64,000 bases of DNA from CAYMZZ01 sp044463125. Its GTDB lineage: Bacteria > Bacteroidota > Bacteroidia > Chitinophagales > Chitinophagaceae. A program made the translations under genes and the position numbers. The notes under the pieces are model-generated. The model saw nothing but the letters and a program-made list of their open reading frames with translations, made no database searches and was not told the DNA's origin. Location: contig JBIQMS010000005.1 of NCBI GenBank assembly GCA_044463125.1, forward strand, positions 62,001-126,000. The letters run 5' to 3'. This document shows, in pieces, positions 17,849 to 26,329 of the stretch (positions are counted from its first letter, which is position 1; every line of letters begins with the position of its first letter).

Positions 17849-20287
17849 ATGAGAAAGAATTTTACCTTCCTGGTTATCACGCTGCTGACTTGCGTGTTTA
17901 TGGCAAATGCCCAAAGCGGCAAAGGAAGGATTTCCGGTAAAGTGGTGGATGGTACTACCAAGACCATTTCATCCGCTACCATACAACTGATTTTCGCCAA
18001 AGATTCCAGTCTTGCCAAGATTGGTATGGCCGACAAGGATGGTCAATATGCTTTTGAAACCATTGCCGCCGGAGAATACCGGGTAATGGTAACGGCTGTT
18101 GGCCATGAAACTGCCTATTCTGAGCTGATAGCAATCACTGCTGCTGGTGAGCAGGTTACTGTAAAGCAACTGGAACTGGTACCCGCTGCCAAAGCCATCG
18201 CAGGCGTGGTGGTTACCTCCCGCAAGCCCATGATTGAGCAAAAAGCGGGCAAAATGGTCATTAACGTTGATGCTTCGCAAACCAACGCCGGTTTGAATGC
18301 CCTAGAATTATTGGAAAAATCACCTGGTGTTTCTGTCGACAACGACGGTAATATCAGTGTGAAAGGCAAGCAGGGTGTATTGATCCTCGTTGATGGAAAA
18401 CCTACCTACCTGAGTGGTGCCGACCTTGCAGCGCTTCTCCGTAATATGGCGAGCAATCAGCTTGAACAGATTGAAGTAATGACGAATCCTCCCGCCAAAT
18501 ATGACGCGGCAGGAAATTCGGGCATCATCAATATCAAAACCAAAAAGGGACTGGTTCGCGGTATGAATGGCAATGCCAATGCAGGTTATAACCAGGGTAA
18601 ATATCCCCGTTTCAATGGTGGGGTAAACCTTAACTACCGCAACAATAAGCTCAATATTTTTGGAGGCTATAATGGCGGTAAATACGAGGGCTTCAACAAC
18701 CTGGACATTAACCGGAATATGTACGACAACAATGGCGTACTCGCGCGCAAAATCGATCAGTTCTCGCGTCCCTATTTCAATGGACAATACCATAATTTCA
18801 AGCTGGGTACCGACTACTATTTCAGCAAAAAGGATGTGGCAGGTATCGTGGTCAACTATGGTTTCAACAACAACGATGAAGCGCCTTACAGCTATACCAA
18901 TATCCGCGACGCACAGGGAAATATCCAGTCTAAGCTCTGGACATTCTCCGAAAATAACCGCAAGTCGAAGAACCTGACGACTAATTTTAACTACAAGCAT
19001 ACTTTTGACTCCACCGGTCGCGAGTTCACTACTGATATCGACTATCTGCGCTACGATAACCGGAGCAACAGCCTGCTGACCACCGAGAGCCGCGATCATA
19101 ACGACGTGAAAGTGGGCGAGGACGCCTTACTGCGCGGTGTAATTCCTTCACTGATCAATATCTATAGCGGTAAGGTGGACTATGTGCATCCCTTTCGCAG
19201 CGGATGGAAAATGGAAGCGGGACTCAAATCGAGCTATGTGGAAACCGATAACCAGGTTACCTATCTGCGCAACAGTGGGGCCGATTGGGTGGTTGATAGC
19301 CGGAGTAATCATTTTGTATATAAGGAGAATATTAATGCAGCGTATGCCATCTTCTCGCGCTCGTTCAAGCAATGGGAGCTGAACATGGGTCTGCGCCTCG
19401 AAAATACTGTTGCAAGAGGTCACCAGTTGAGCAATGACTCCGTGTTTCGCCGCAACTACACCAACCTGTTCCCCAACCTGGGTTTGAGCTATAAGGCCAG
19501 CGACAACCATCAATGGAATTTCAGCTATAGCCGCAGGCTTACCCGCCCCGACTATGATGACCTGAACCCCTTTATTTTCTTCCTCGATTCGCTCACTTAT
19601 GGTCAGGGTAATCCATACCTGCAGCCCCAGTTTACGCATAATTTCGAATTGGGGCATACGTTCAAGCGTTTCCTGACAACAACACTGAACTATACGCAAA
19701 CCAATGATATCATCACTGAGTTGCTGAAGCAGAATACAGAGAAGAATGAAACCTATCAAACCCGTGAGAATTTCAGCACCATGCGCCAATACGGAATAGC
19801 GGTGATGGCTAATATCCCGGTTGCCAAATGGTGGAACAGCAATATTTATGTGAATGTTTTCCATAACCGCTACGAGGGATTGTATCAAAACGATCCTGTA
19901 AAACTGAACTTTACTTCCATGATGTTGAATGTGAACAACAGTTTCAACCTGGGAAAGGGATGGAATGCTGAACTGAGTGGCTGGTATCGCAGCCGTGGGC
20001 TGGAAGGCATACTTGTTGCCTACAGCATGGGTGCTGTAAATGCCGGTATCTCCAAGCAGGTTTTGCAGAAAAAAGGCACCGTGAAATTGGGTATCCGCGA
20101 TATCTTCTTCACGCAGAAGTTTAGTGGCTATGCAAGGTATAGCGATGTGGACGTGGACATTCACAGCCGCCGTGACTCAAGACAGTTCAATATAACCTTT
20201 ACGTACAGGTTTGGAAAGACGAACATTAAGCCCGAGCGTCGCCGCAGCAGCAGCGCGTCGGATGAAGCGAGCAGGGTGAAGTCGTGA
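17849..20287 (+). CDS. TonB-dependent-receptor-like outer-membrane barrel, paralogue 2
   Basis: An 812-residue paralogue of the neighbours: signal peptide MRKNFTFLVITLLTCVFMANAQ, CarboxypepD-like domain (about 28-110), plug (about 120-230, with GVSVDNDGNISVKGKQGVLILVDGKP in short pieces), and the barrel. Blocks such as SNHFVYKENINAAY, RRNYTNLFPNLGLSY and RPDYDDLNPFIFFLDSLTYGQGNP are shared by all three. The last strand FTYRFGKT is followed by a basic tail ending DEASRVKS. It carries more Asn/Tyr-rich turns than paralogue 1, which is typical of barrel loops. Ligand unknown. Confidence 0.9.
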   Translation: MRKNFTFLVITLLTCVFMANAQSGKGRISGKVVDGTTKTISSATIQLIFAKDSSLAKIGMADKDGQYAFETIAAGEYRVMVTAVGHETAYSELIAITAAGEQVTVKQLELVPAAKAIAGVVVTSRKPMIEQKAGKMVINVDASQTNAGLNALELLEKSPGVSVDNDGNISVKGKQGVLILVDGKPTYLSGADLAALLRNMASNQLEQIEVMTNPPAKYDAAGNSGIINIKTKKGLVRGMNGNANAGYNQGKYPRFNGGVNLNYRNNKLNIFGGYNGGKYEGFNNLDINRNMYDNNGVLARKIDQFSRPYFNGQYHNFKLGTDYYFSKKDVAGIVVNYGFNNNDEAPYSYTNIRDAQGNIQSKLWTFSENNRKSKNLTTNFNYKHTFDSTGREFTTDIDYLRYDNRSNSLLTTESRDHNDVKVGEDALLRGVIPSLINIYSGKVDYVHPFRSGWKMEAGLKSSYVETDNQVTYLRNSGADWVVDSRSNHFVYKENINAAYAIFSRSFKQWELNMGLRLENTVARGHQLSNDSVFRRNYTNLFPNLGLSYKASDNHQWNFSYSRRLTRPDYDDLNPFIFFLDSLTYGQGNPYLQPQFTHNFELGHTFKRFLTTTLNYTQTNDIITELLKQNTEKNETYQTRENFSTMRQYGIAVMANIPVAKWWNSNIYVNVFHNRYEGLYQNDPVKLNFTSMMLNVNNSFNLGKGWNAELSGWYRSRGLEGILVAYSMGAVNAGISKQVLQKKGTVKLGIRDIFFTQKFSGYARYSDVDVDIHSRRDSRQFNITFTYRFGKTNIKPERRRSSSASDEASRVKS

Positions 20288-20440
20288 GAGACGTAGTACG
20301 TTATACGTTTTACGTTTTACGTATTACGTTGGGTTTAGGGTTTAGAGTTTAAAGTTTAATGGTGAGATTATGCACTTTAAACCCTAAACCCTAAACTCTC
20401 AAAAAACGTACTACGTAAAACGTACAACGTAAAACGTCTC
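20288..20440. repeat. heptad inverted-repeat element R5
   Basis: A compact and very symmetric copy that starts at the base after the stop of barrel paralogue 2. Left: GAGACGT start, ACGT heptads (20291-20330), TTTAGGG class (20331-20361). Core of about 12 bases. Right: CCCTAAA class (20374-20399) and ACGT heptads (20406-20438) ending ACGTCTC. Read on the minus strand the right arm also starts GAGACGT, so even the outer edges match. Individual heptads differ between the arms (for example ACGTAGT against ACGTTTT). Confidence 0.9.
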
Positions 20441-20599
20441 TGTAATTTTCCGCCACCCCTTTCTCCCAACTTGCCGCTTGTGTATCGGCCATGGAATTTC
20501 GCCCTTCAACAAGTATTCTACGAAAATGGTCATATTAGTGCCGGTCATCGCGAAAATCCTTTGGATGTTTGCTTTGAATTTTCTCTCAATACACTGGCC

Positions 20600-23155
20600 A
20601 TGAAAAAACAGTTTGCAACCGGAGCCGCTGCGCTCCCGGAAACCTGCTACCAGGTTCCTCCATACAAAACAGTCTCTTTGCGTTTAGCTAAGCGACGATT
20701 TTGGCTCCTGGCAATTGTTTTCATGTTGTTGCAGGCTTCGGTATCCGCGCAAATGGCAACCGGCAGCATGAAAGGCCGGGTGCGAAATGGGGATGGACAG
20801 GATTTGGCCAACGTAACGGTTTCACTTTTGAAGGCAGCCGACTCATCGCTGGTAAAACTGGCCATCACCGACAAGCAGGGGCGCTACGAATTTCTTCAAA
20901 TCAATTCCGGCAATTATCTGCTGCAATTCACTATGGTGGGAATGGAGTCGGTTACAAAAGGACCTGTAGCTCTTTCGGCGGCAAGTCCGGTCCAGGAAAT
21001 TCCGGAGCTGAGTATGACCGCGCTTGCCAAAGATATGTCGGCTGTAACGGTAGTGGCCAAGCGACCCTTTATTGAAACCAAAATCGACCGCACCATCGTG
21101 AATGTGGAAGCTTCGCCCACCAATGCAGGTGCAACTGCCCTTGAAGTCTTGGAAAAATCACCCGGTATTATGGTCAATAATGATGGTGCCATCAGCCTTC
21201 GTGGAAAAGCCGGCGTGATTGTGATGATGGATGGAAAACAAACTTTCTTATCGCCAACCGACCTGGCCAATCTGCTCCGTAATCTACCGGCCAGCTCGCT
21301 TGATCAGATTGAGATCATGACAAATCCCTCTTCGAAGTATGATGCGGCTGGTAATTCCGGAATCATCAACATCAAGACCAAGAAGGGGCAGAAGGGCGGA
21401 TTCAACGGGTCGGTGATGCTGGGCGTAACCACTGGCTATTTTGAAGCCAATGGCAATTTATACGTGACACCCAAATCGCAGAATAGTATCAACTTTAATT
21501 ATCGTCGGAATAAGATCAATTTCTATGGCAATTATAACCCCAACTTCATGCGGGGCAGAAGCCAGTTGGAAATCAACCGCCGCGTGATGAATGACGCCAA
21601 AGAAACGACCGGGTTTGTAGACGTGCTAACCCAATTCAAATTTGGTAACAACAACCATAACCTGAAACTGGGTCTGGATTACTTCGCCGACAAAAAGAAC
21701 AGTTTTGGCGTAGCGGTGAGTGGTTTTCAGTTCAATGGATTTCCGAGCCCCACTACCATCACCAGTACTTCGGATGAAAACCGGGTGGTGAATTCGCAAA
21801 TGGTTTCCCTGACCGACAACAAGATCCGGTTTCGAAACCTTAGCGCCAATTTCAATTATCGGCACGTATTTGATACAACAGGCAGGGAACTTACCAGCGA
21901 TTTTGATTTTATTACTTATGACAATCTTTCGCGGATGGATCTGTCTACTCGATTTTATGACGGAAATGGCCAGGAAACCGGCATTCCGCTTTTGTTGAGT
22001 GGTCATTTGCCCAGCCAGATTGATATATATTCTTTCAAGGCGGATTATGTGCACCCGTTCCGGAAGGGAGGACGAATGGAAGCGGGCGTTAAAGGAAGCT
22101 ATGTTTCCAACGACAATGTGGTAGATTACAATCGTTGGGTGGTGGATAAATGGATTCCGGATGCGAGATCCAATCATTTTCAGTATAAGGAAAATATACT
22201 GGCCGCATATCTCAATGGCAACCACCAGGTAGGTAAATGGTCGTTCCAGGGAGGTTTGCGTTTGGAGAATACCCTGTCGGAAGGTTACCAGGTGACTAAC
22301 GATTCCAGTTTCCGCCGAAACTTTACCAACCTTTTTCCCAGTGTGTTCCTTAGCTATGAGTTGGATAAGAAAAATCAGCTCACGGTGGCCTATAGCCGGC
22401 GCATACTGCGGCCGAATTACCAGGACCTGAACCCCTTTATCTATTTCCTGGATTCACTTTCGTACAGAAAAGGAAATCCCTTCCTGACCCCGCAGTTTAC
22501 CCATAATTTTGAACTGACCCATTCTTTCCAGGGCAAACTGATCAGTACTATTAATTATACGCATACCAATGATGTTATCGCCAATATTGTTCGCCCTGAA
22601 GACCAGATATTGTTTCTGACATCGGAGAATGTGGCGAAGTTTCGCAATATCGGACTGGCGATAACGGCGCCATTGCCACTTACGAAATGGTGGAATCTGA
22701 ATTTGTTTGCCAATGTTTTCAATAACCGGTACAAAGGGGTTTATGAGAACGAGCCCCTGGATATTGCTTACACATCATTCATGATCAACATGACGCAGAC
22801 CTTTACCATTAAGCAGGGCTTCACCGCCGAGCTAAGCGGTTTTTACCGTGCCCGGTCGGTGGATCAGTTGAGCATCAATGAACCGATGTATGTAATCAGT
22901 GCCGGCGCGCAAAAGACGGTGCTGAAGGGAAAGGGCACTTTGCGCTTCAACCTCCGCGATCCGCTCTGGTTGCAGCGCTACAAAGGCAAAACCCAATATA
23001 ACCTGGTCGACTCCCGCGTAGCCAACCGCTGGGATAACCGGCAAATAACCGTGAGCTTCACCTATCGATTTGGTAAAAACGGACAACAGAATCCACCGCC
23101 CCGCAGAAGAAACAGTGCGGCACAGGAGGAATTGAATAGAGTGGGGCAGGGGTGA
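20600..23155 (+). CDS. TonB-dependent-receptor-like outer-membrane barrel, paralogue 3
   Basis: From the ATG at 20600 the protein has 851 residues; the frame is open back to 20471, but those 43 residues look like untranslated leader. The hydrophobic signal (RRFWLLAIVFMLLQASVSAQ) comes after a 36-residue N-terminal stretch, longer than in the other two. CarboxypepD-like domain, plug and OMP_b-brl_3 barrel follow, with the shared block RPNYQDLNPFIYFLDSLSYRKGNP. The last strand FTYRFGKN is followed by PPPRRRNSAAQEELNRVGQG. Ligand unknown. The start choice is uncertain by tens of residues. Confidence 0.85.
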   Translation: MKKQFATGAAALPETCYQVPPYKTVSLRLAKRRFWLLAIVFMLLQASVSAQMATGSMKGRVRNGDGQDLANVTVSLLKAADSSLVKLAITDKQGRYEFLQINSGNYLLQFTMVGMESVTKGPVALSAASPVQEIPELSMTALAKDMSAVTVVAKRPFIETKIDRTIVNVEASPTNAGATALEVLEKSPGIMVNNDGAISLRGKAGVIVMMDGKQTFLSPTDLANLLRNLPASSLDQIEIMTNPSSKYDAAGNSGIINIKTKKGQKGGFNGSVMLGVTTGYFEANGNLYVTPKSQNSINFNYRRNKINFYGNYNPNFMRGRSQLEINRRVMNDAKETTGFVDVLTQFKFGNNNHNLKLGLDYFADKKNSFGVAVSGFQFNGFPSPTTITSTSDENRVVNSQMVSLTDNKIRFRNLSANFNYRHVFDTTGRELTSDFDFITYDNLSRMDLSTRFYDGNGQETGIPLLLSGHLPSQIDIYSFKADYVHPFRKGGRMEAGVKGSYVSNDNVVDYNRWVVDKWIPDARSNHFQYKENILAAYLNGNHQVGKWSFQGGLRLENTLSEGYQVTNDSSFRRNFTNLFPSVFLSYELDKKNQLTVAYSRRILRPNYQDLNPFIYFLDSLSYRKGNPFLTPQFTHNFELTHSFQGKLISTINYTHTNDVIANIVRPEDQILFLTSENVAKFRNIGLAITAPLPLTKWWNLNLFANVFNNRYKGVYENEPLDIAYTSFMINMTQTFTIKQGFTAELSGFYRARSVDQLSINEPMYVISAGAQKTVLKGKGTLRFNLRDPLWLQRYKGKTQYNLVDSRVANRWDNRQITVSFTYRFGKNGQQNPPPRRRNSAAQEELNRVGQG

Positions 23156-23164
23156 GGACGGTTT

Positions 23165-23322
23165 ACGTATTACGTAGTACGTAGTACGTTTTACGTAGTA
23201 CGTATTACGTAGTACGTTTGGGGTTTAAGGTTTAGGGTTTAGAGTTTAAGGTTTAACCTTTAACCTCTTTAATTTTCTCAATAGGTATTACGTAAAACGT
23301 AAAACGTAATACGTATAACGTT
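23165..23322. repeat. heptad inverted-repeat element R6
   Basis: It begins 9 bases after the stop of barrel paralogue 3. Left: the longest ACGT array seen here (23165-23218, about seven heptads), then TTTAGGG class (23221-23262). The right TTTA arm is short (about 23254-23275); the right ACGT arm is at 23284-23322. A terminator hairpin follows at 23346. Confidence 0.85.
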
Positions 23323-23345
23323 TTAGTCTTTCTCTTGTGAACGTC

Positions 23346-23374
23346 GCCCTGCCTTTCCAGGCGGGGCTTTTTTT
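23346..23374 (+). terminator. intrinsic terminator after barrel paralogue 3
   Basis: Stem GCCCTGCC / GGCGGGGC with a 6-base loop and seven T. It lies 190 bases after the stop codon, beyond repeat R6. The next repeat, R7, starts directly at the end of the T-tract. Confidence 0.85.
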
Positions 23375-23555
23375 ACGTATTACGTAGTACGTAGTACGTA
23401 TTACGTGATGAGAGAGGTGGTTGAAGCTGTGGATGGATTGGCTTTTGACGAAATGCACGACGTATAGGCTCTAAATAAAAACTTGTTTATCTTTCCTCTA
23501 TATTTCCAGAAGTTTATATCTTGAAACGTACTACGTAAAACGTACAACGTAAAAC
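23375..23555. repeat. heptad inverted-repeat element R7 (ACGT shell only)
   Basis: Left ACGT heptads at 23375-23407 start on the terminator T-tract. Right reversed heptads at 23526-23555 end about 10 bases before the yajQ start codon. The 118-base core shows no second shell and no gene. The right arm occupies the position of the yajQ leader and ribosome-binding region. Confidence 0.8.
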
Positions 23556-23564
23556 TTACAAAAA

Positions 23565-24056
23565 ATGCCTTCATTCGATTTTGTCAGCAAAGTAGACGCC
23601 CAGGCATTAGACAATGCCGTGAACGTTACCAATAAGGAAATCAGCAATCGCTTTGATTTCAAGGGTAGTCATGTGGTGATTGAACTGAACAAAAAGGAGT
23701 TCAATATCCACCTTGAAACGGACGATGACATGAAGATGCGCCAGTTGCTGGATGTACTGGTTAGCCGGGCACATAAGCAGGGCATAGCCCCTGAGGCATT
23801 TGATCTCTCGAAAGAAGGGGCCCAATCGGGTAAATTCTGGAAAAAGGATGTGCAGGTCCGCAACGGACTGAAGCAAGAGGATGCGAAGAAGATTGTGAAG
23901 CAGATAAAGGAATCGGGCCTGAAAGTGCAGGCAAGTATTATGGACGATATTGTAAGAGTAACGGGCAAGAAGATTGATGACCTGCAAGCCGTGATCCAGG
24001 CCTCGAAAACCTGGGAGCTGGGGGTGCCGTTGCAGTATGAGAATATGCGATCGTGA
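23565..24056 (+). CDS. yajQ: YajQ-family nucleotide-binding protein
   Basis: A 163-residue protein of full family length (DUF520). Conserved starts and blocks: MPSFDFVSKVDAQALDNAVN, FDFKGSH, DDMKMRQLLDVL, KVQASIMDDIVRVTGKKIDDLQAVI. YajQ proteins bind nucleotides; some bind cyclic di-GMP and modulate transcription or translation, but that has not been shown broadly. It stands alone between repeats R7 and R8, with the right arm of R7 only 10 bases upstream of its ATG. Confidence 0.93.
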   Translation: MPSFDFVSKVDAQALDNAVNVTNKEISNRFDFKGSHVVIELNKKEFNIHLETDDDMKMRQLLDVLVSRAHKQGIAPEAFDLSKEGAQSGKFWKKDVQVRNGLKQEDAKKIVKQIKESGLKVQASIMDDIVRVTGKKIDDLQAVIQASKTWELGVPLQYENMRS

Positions 24057-24060
24057 AGAG

Positions 24061-24326
24061 ACGTTGTACGTAGTACGTTTTACGTAGTACGTTTTTTGGT
24101 TTAGGGTTTAAAGTTTAGGGTTTAATAAGAGACGTAATACGTAGTACGTATTTAGGTTTAGGGTACAAAGTTGGGTAACGATCATGTTTGGCGTTCAGAG
24201 ATAGAAATAGAATGTGGATCTTTTCCCATTTTATCAACTGAAAAAGAATAAGTTGAAAATTAAACCTTAAACCCTAAACTTTAAACCCAAGAACGTACTA
24301 CGTAAAACGTACTACGTAATACGTAA
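24061..24326. repeat. heptad inverted-repeat element R8 with doubled left arm
   Basis: It starts 4 bases after the yajQ stop. The left side has two successive ACGT+TTTAGGG pairs (24061-24095 with 24099-24124, then 24132-24151 with 24151-24163), as if the arm had been duplicated. The right side has one CCCTAAA arm (24261-24289) and one ACGT arm (24293-24326). The core of about 95 bases shows no gene. Confidence 0.85.
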
Positions 24327-24357
24327 AAAATTCTTTTCCCTTTTCCCCCTTTTCCCC

Positions 24358-24365
24358 TACCTTTG
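24358..24365 (+). promoter_or_regulatory. -7 promoter box of the L31 gene
   Basis: TACCTTTG fits TAnnTTTG and sits 63 bases before the rpmE2 start. It lies just outside the right arm of R8, so the repeat does not interrupt the promoter core. Confidence 0.55.
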
Positions 24366-24428
24366 CCCACTTAAATTTTACTAATAACTGTACGGCAAAA
24401 TCCGTACAACCTTCAAAATCAGGAAATT

Positions 24429-24680
24429 ATGAAAAAAGGTATCCATCCTGAATCGTACCGGCTGGTCGTTTTTAAGGACATGAGTAATGGTTATGCTTTT
24501 CTGAGCCGCTCCACTGCTGCTACTAAAGAAACCATTCAATGGGAAGATGGCAATGAGTATCCGCTGGTGAAACTCGAGATATCCAGTACATCTCACCCCT
24601 TCTTCACAGGTAAGAACGTACTGGTAGATACTGCAGGCCGTATCGACAAATTCAAGAAGAAATACGAGAAGAAAAAATAA
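24429..24680 (+). CDS. rpmE2: 50S ribosomal protein L31 type B
   Basis: An 83-residue protein starting MKKGIHPESYRLVVFKDMSN with the typical block FTGKNVLVDTAGRIDKFKKKY. It lacks the CxxC zinc motif of the type A protein, so it is the zinc-independent form. It binds the large ribosomal subunit near the central protuberance. A single-gene unit with its own promoter box and terminator. Confidence 0.95.
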   Translation: MKKGIHPESYRLVVFKDMSNGYAFLSRSTAATKETIQWEDGNEYPLVKLEISSTSHPFFTGKNVLVDTAGRIDKFKKKYEKKK

Positions 24681-24746
24681 TTACTTAGTTTTAAGCATGA
24701 CTCTGAGCGAGAGCTAAGAGTTTTGTTTTTCATGGCTATACTTTAA

Positions 24747-24779
24747 GACCTCCTGATTCCTCAGGGGGTCGTTTTTTTT
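24747..24779 (+). terminator. intrinsic terminator of rpmE2
   Basis: Stem GACCTCCTGA / TCAGGGGGTC with loop TTCC, followed by about eight T. Repeat R9 begins at the end of the T-tract. Confidence 0.9.
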
Positions 24780-25090
24780 ACGTTATACGTTGTACGTAAT
24801 ACGTATTACGTTTTGGGTTTAGATTGTGCAGGGGTTGAAGTTTAGAACTGATTTGAGAAAAAAATCTGCGCTGATCTGCGGAAAAATCTGCGAAAATCTG
24901 CGGGAAATACTTCAGCTCTTTGAACAGTGTCAGAGTTCGGGAAAGATTTCCCGCAGATTTTCGCAGATTTTTCCGCGGATATACGCAGATGAAATGATTA
25001 TAGTATTTAAAGTCAACTTGTTCAAGGGCGTTACATCCTCAACCTTAAACTCAAACGAAAAACGTACAACGTAATACGTAATACGTAAAA
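24780..25090. repeat. heptad inverted-repeat element R9, three concentric shells
   Basis: Outer shell: ACGT heptads (24780-24814 and 25061-25090). Second: a short TTTAGGG-class arm (24815-24822) and a reversed one (25041-25055). Inner: the CGCAGATTTT class, about 10-bp units, on the left at 24863-24908 and reversed at 24944-24990. Bases 24878-24908 and 24946-24976 are a perfect 31-bp inverted repeat. The core is about 37 bases. The left edge abuts the rpmE2 terminator; the right edge ends about 22 bases before the next start codon. No gene is seen inside. Confidence 0.9.
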
Positions 25091-25112
25091 CCTTTCTTAA
25101 CTTCCAACTGCC

Positions 25113-26291
25113 ATGCACTCCATTTTATTTACCGAGGAATTTTGCCAGCCGGAGAGTCTTTATCCCTTTACGCTTACCCGGCAGATTCAGGATATCCGGG
25201 TGGGTATCCTGACCATTCGTGAAAAATGGGAGAAAATGCTGGGCCTGCCCTCCTTCGATCGTAAGGAAGATGATTACAAGGACCAGGATCGTGCCCGCTA
25301 TATAGCCGACTGCGTAAAGGAGGGTGACTGCTACATGATTCACGGCAATTTATTGCCCGATCCGGCTTTGGTTCGTGCGGTTAAGAAACTGCAGCCCGGT
25401 GAATTTTTGTCGGCCGCAGGCAGTTCCGGCATCGTGTATCGCATTAGCAGCAATGAGGTGAAGGGCAGGCACCAGGTACGGGTGAAGAGGGCGGTTCCTT
25501 ATGAAGGGGCTTTGCGGCAATTACTCCGCCCCTGGGATATTTTCCAGCTCAACGATTGGGCCATTCGCCAGGACTTTGTATTACTCACCAAAAAGCGGAA
25601 ATCGCAACCCGTGCCCAAAAGCTGCACCGTTTTGGGAAGGGAAGAAATATTCATTGAAAAAGGTGCGAAGCTGTACCATGCCAGCCTCAATGCATCAACG
25701 GGTCCCATTTATATCGGCCACAATGCGGAAGTGATGGAAGGAAGCCTTATTCGCGGGCCTTTCGCGCTGGGCGATAATGCCTGTGTAAAAATGGGGGCAA
25801 AGATATATGGGGCCAGCACCATTGGCCCGGGCTGCATAGCCGCTGGTGAAATCAAGAACGCGATGATGATGGGATATAGCAACAAAGCACACGATGGTTA
25901 CCTGGGCGACTCTGTAATAGGTGAATGGTGTAACCTGGGGGCCGGCACAACCAACTCAAACCTTAAAAATAATACAGGCCCCGTTCGCATATGGACCACT
26001 GAAGGTGAGTTGGAAGCTGGACTGAAATGCGGGGTGCTGATGGGCGATTATTCGCGTACCGCCATCAATACGTCGATCAATACCGGTACGGTTGTGGGTG
26101 TGGGGTGTCACGTATTTGGAACGGGCCTTACGCCTCGCTATATTCCCCATTTTTCATGGGGGAGCGATGGGCTAACGCGATACGAATGGAAAAAGGCCCT
26201 GCATGATATAGAAGGCTGGAAAAAACTAAAAAATCAGACCCTTACAGAGCCGGAAAAAAAGATGCTGCGCCATATCTTTGACCATCTCTGA
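25113..26291 (+). CDS. GlmU-like sugar nucleotidyltransferase/acetyltransferase family protein
   Basis: A 392-residue protein. The N-terminal half (MHSILFTEEFCQPESLYPFTLTRQIQDIR) does not carry the canonical LxAGxGTRM nucleotidyl-transfer motif, but it resembles the Bacteroidota-specific alternative GlmU family. The C-terminal half (about 195-370) is a left-handed beta helix with hexapeptide-type turns (IGHNAEVMEGSLIRGPFALGDNACVKMGAKIYG) and GEWCNLGAGTTNSNLKNNTG, as in acetyltransferases that make UDP-GlcNAc. A role in UDP-GlcNAc synthesis for the cell wall is the best inference. It is 38 bases from tpiA and probably co-transcribed. Confidence 0.8.
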   Translation: MHSILFTEEFCQPESLYPFTLTRQIQDIRVGILTIREKWEKMLGLPSFDRKEDDYKDQDRARYIADCVKEGDCYMIHGNLLPDPALVRAVKKLQPGEFLSAAGSSGIVYRISSNEVKGRHQVRVKRAVPYEGALRQLLRPWDIFQLNDWAIRQDFVLLTKKRKSQPVPKSCTVLGREEIFIEKGAKLYHASLNASTGPIYIGHNAEVMEGSLIRGPFALGDNACVKMGAKIYGASTIGPGCIAAGEIKNAMMMGYSNKAHDGYLGDSVIGEWCNLGAGTTNSNLKNNTGPVRIWTTEGELEAGLKCGVLMGDYSRTAINTSINTGTVVGVGCHVFGTGLTPRYIPHFSWGSDGLTRYEWKKALHDIEGWKKLKNQTLTEPEKKMLRHIFDHL

Positions 26292-26329
26292 ATAATCCGA
26301 TCTACTAATACGAAAAACGGAAATCAACT

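Noticed and set aside
20471..20599. N-terminal extension of barrel paralogue 3
   Set aside because: The open frame allows a start at 20471, but the extra 43 residues precede an already long pre-signal stretch and lack resemblance to the paralogues.
9539..25090. CRISPR arrays
   Set aside because: The repeats are short, degenerate, directly tandem and arranged as inverted arms. There are no 25-40 base identical repeats with unique spacers and no cas genes.
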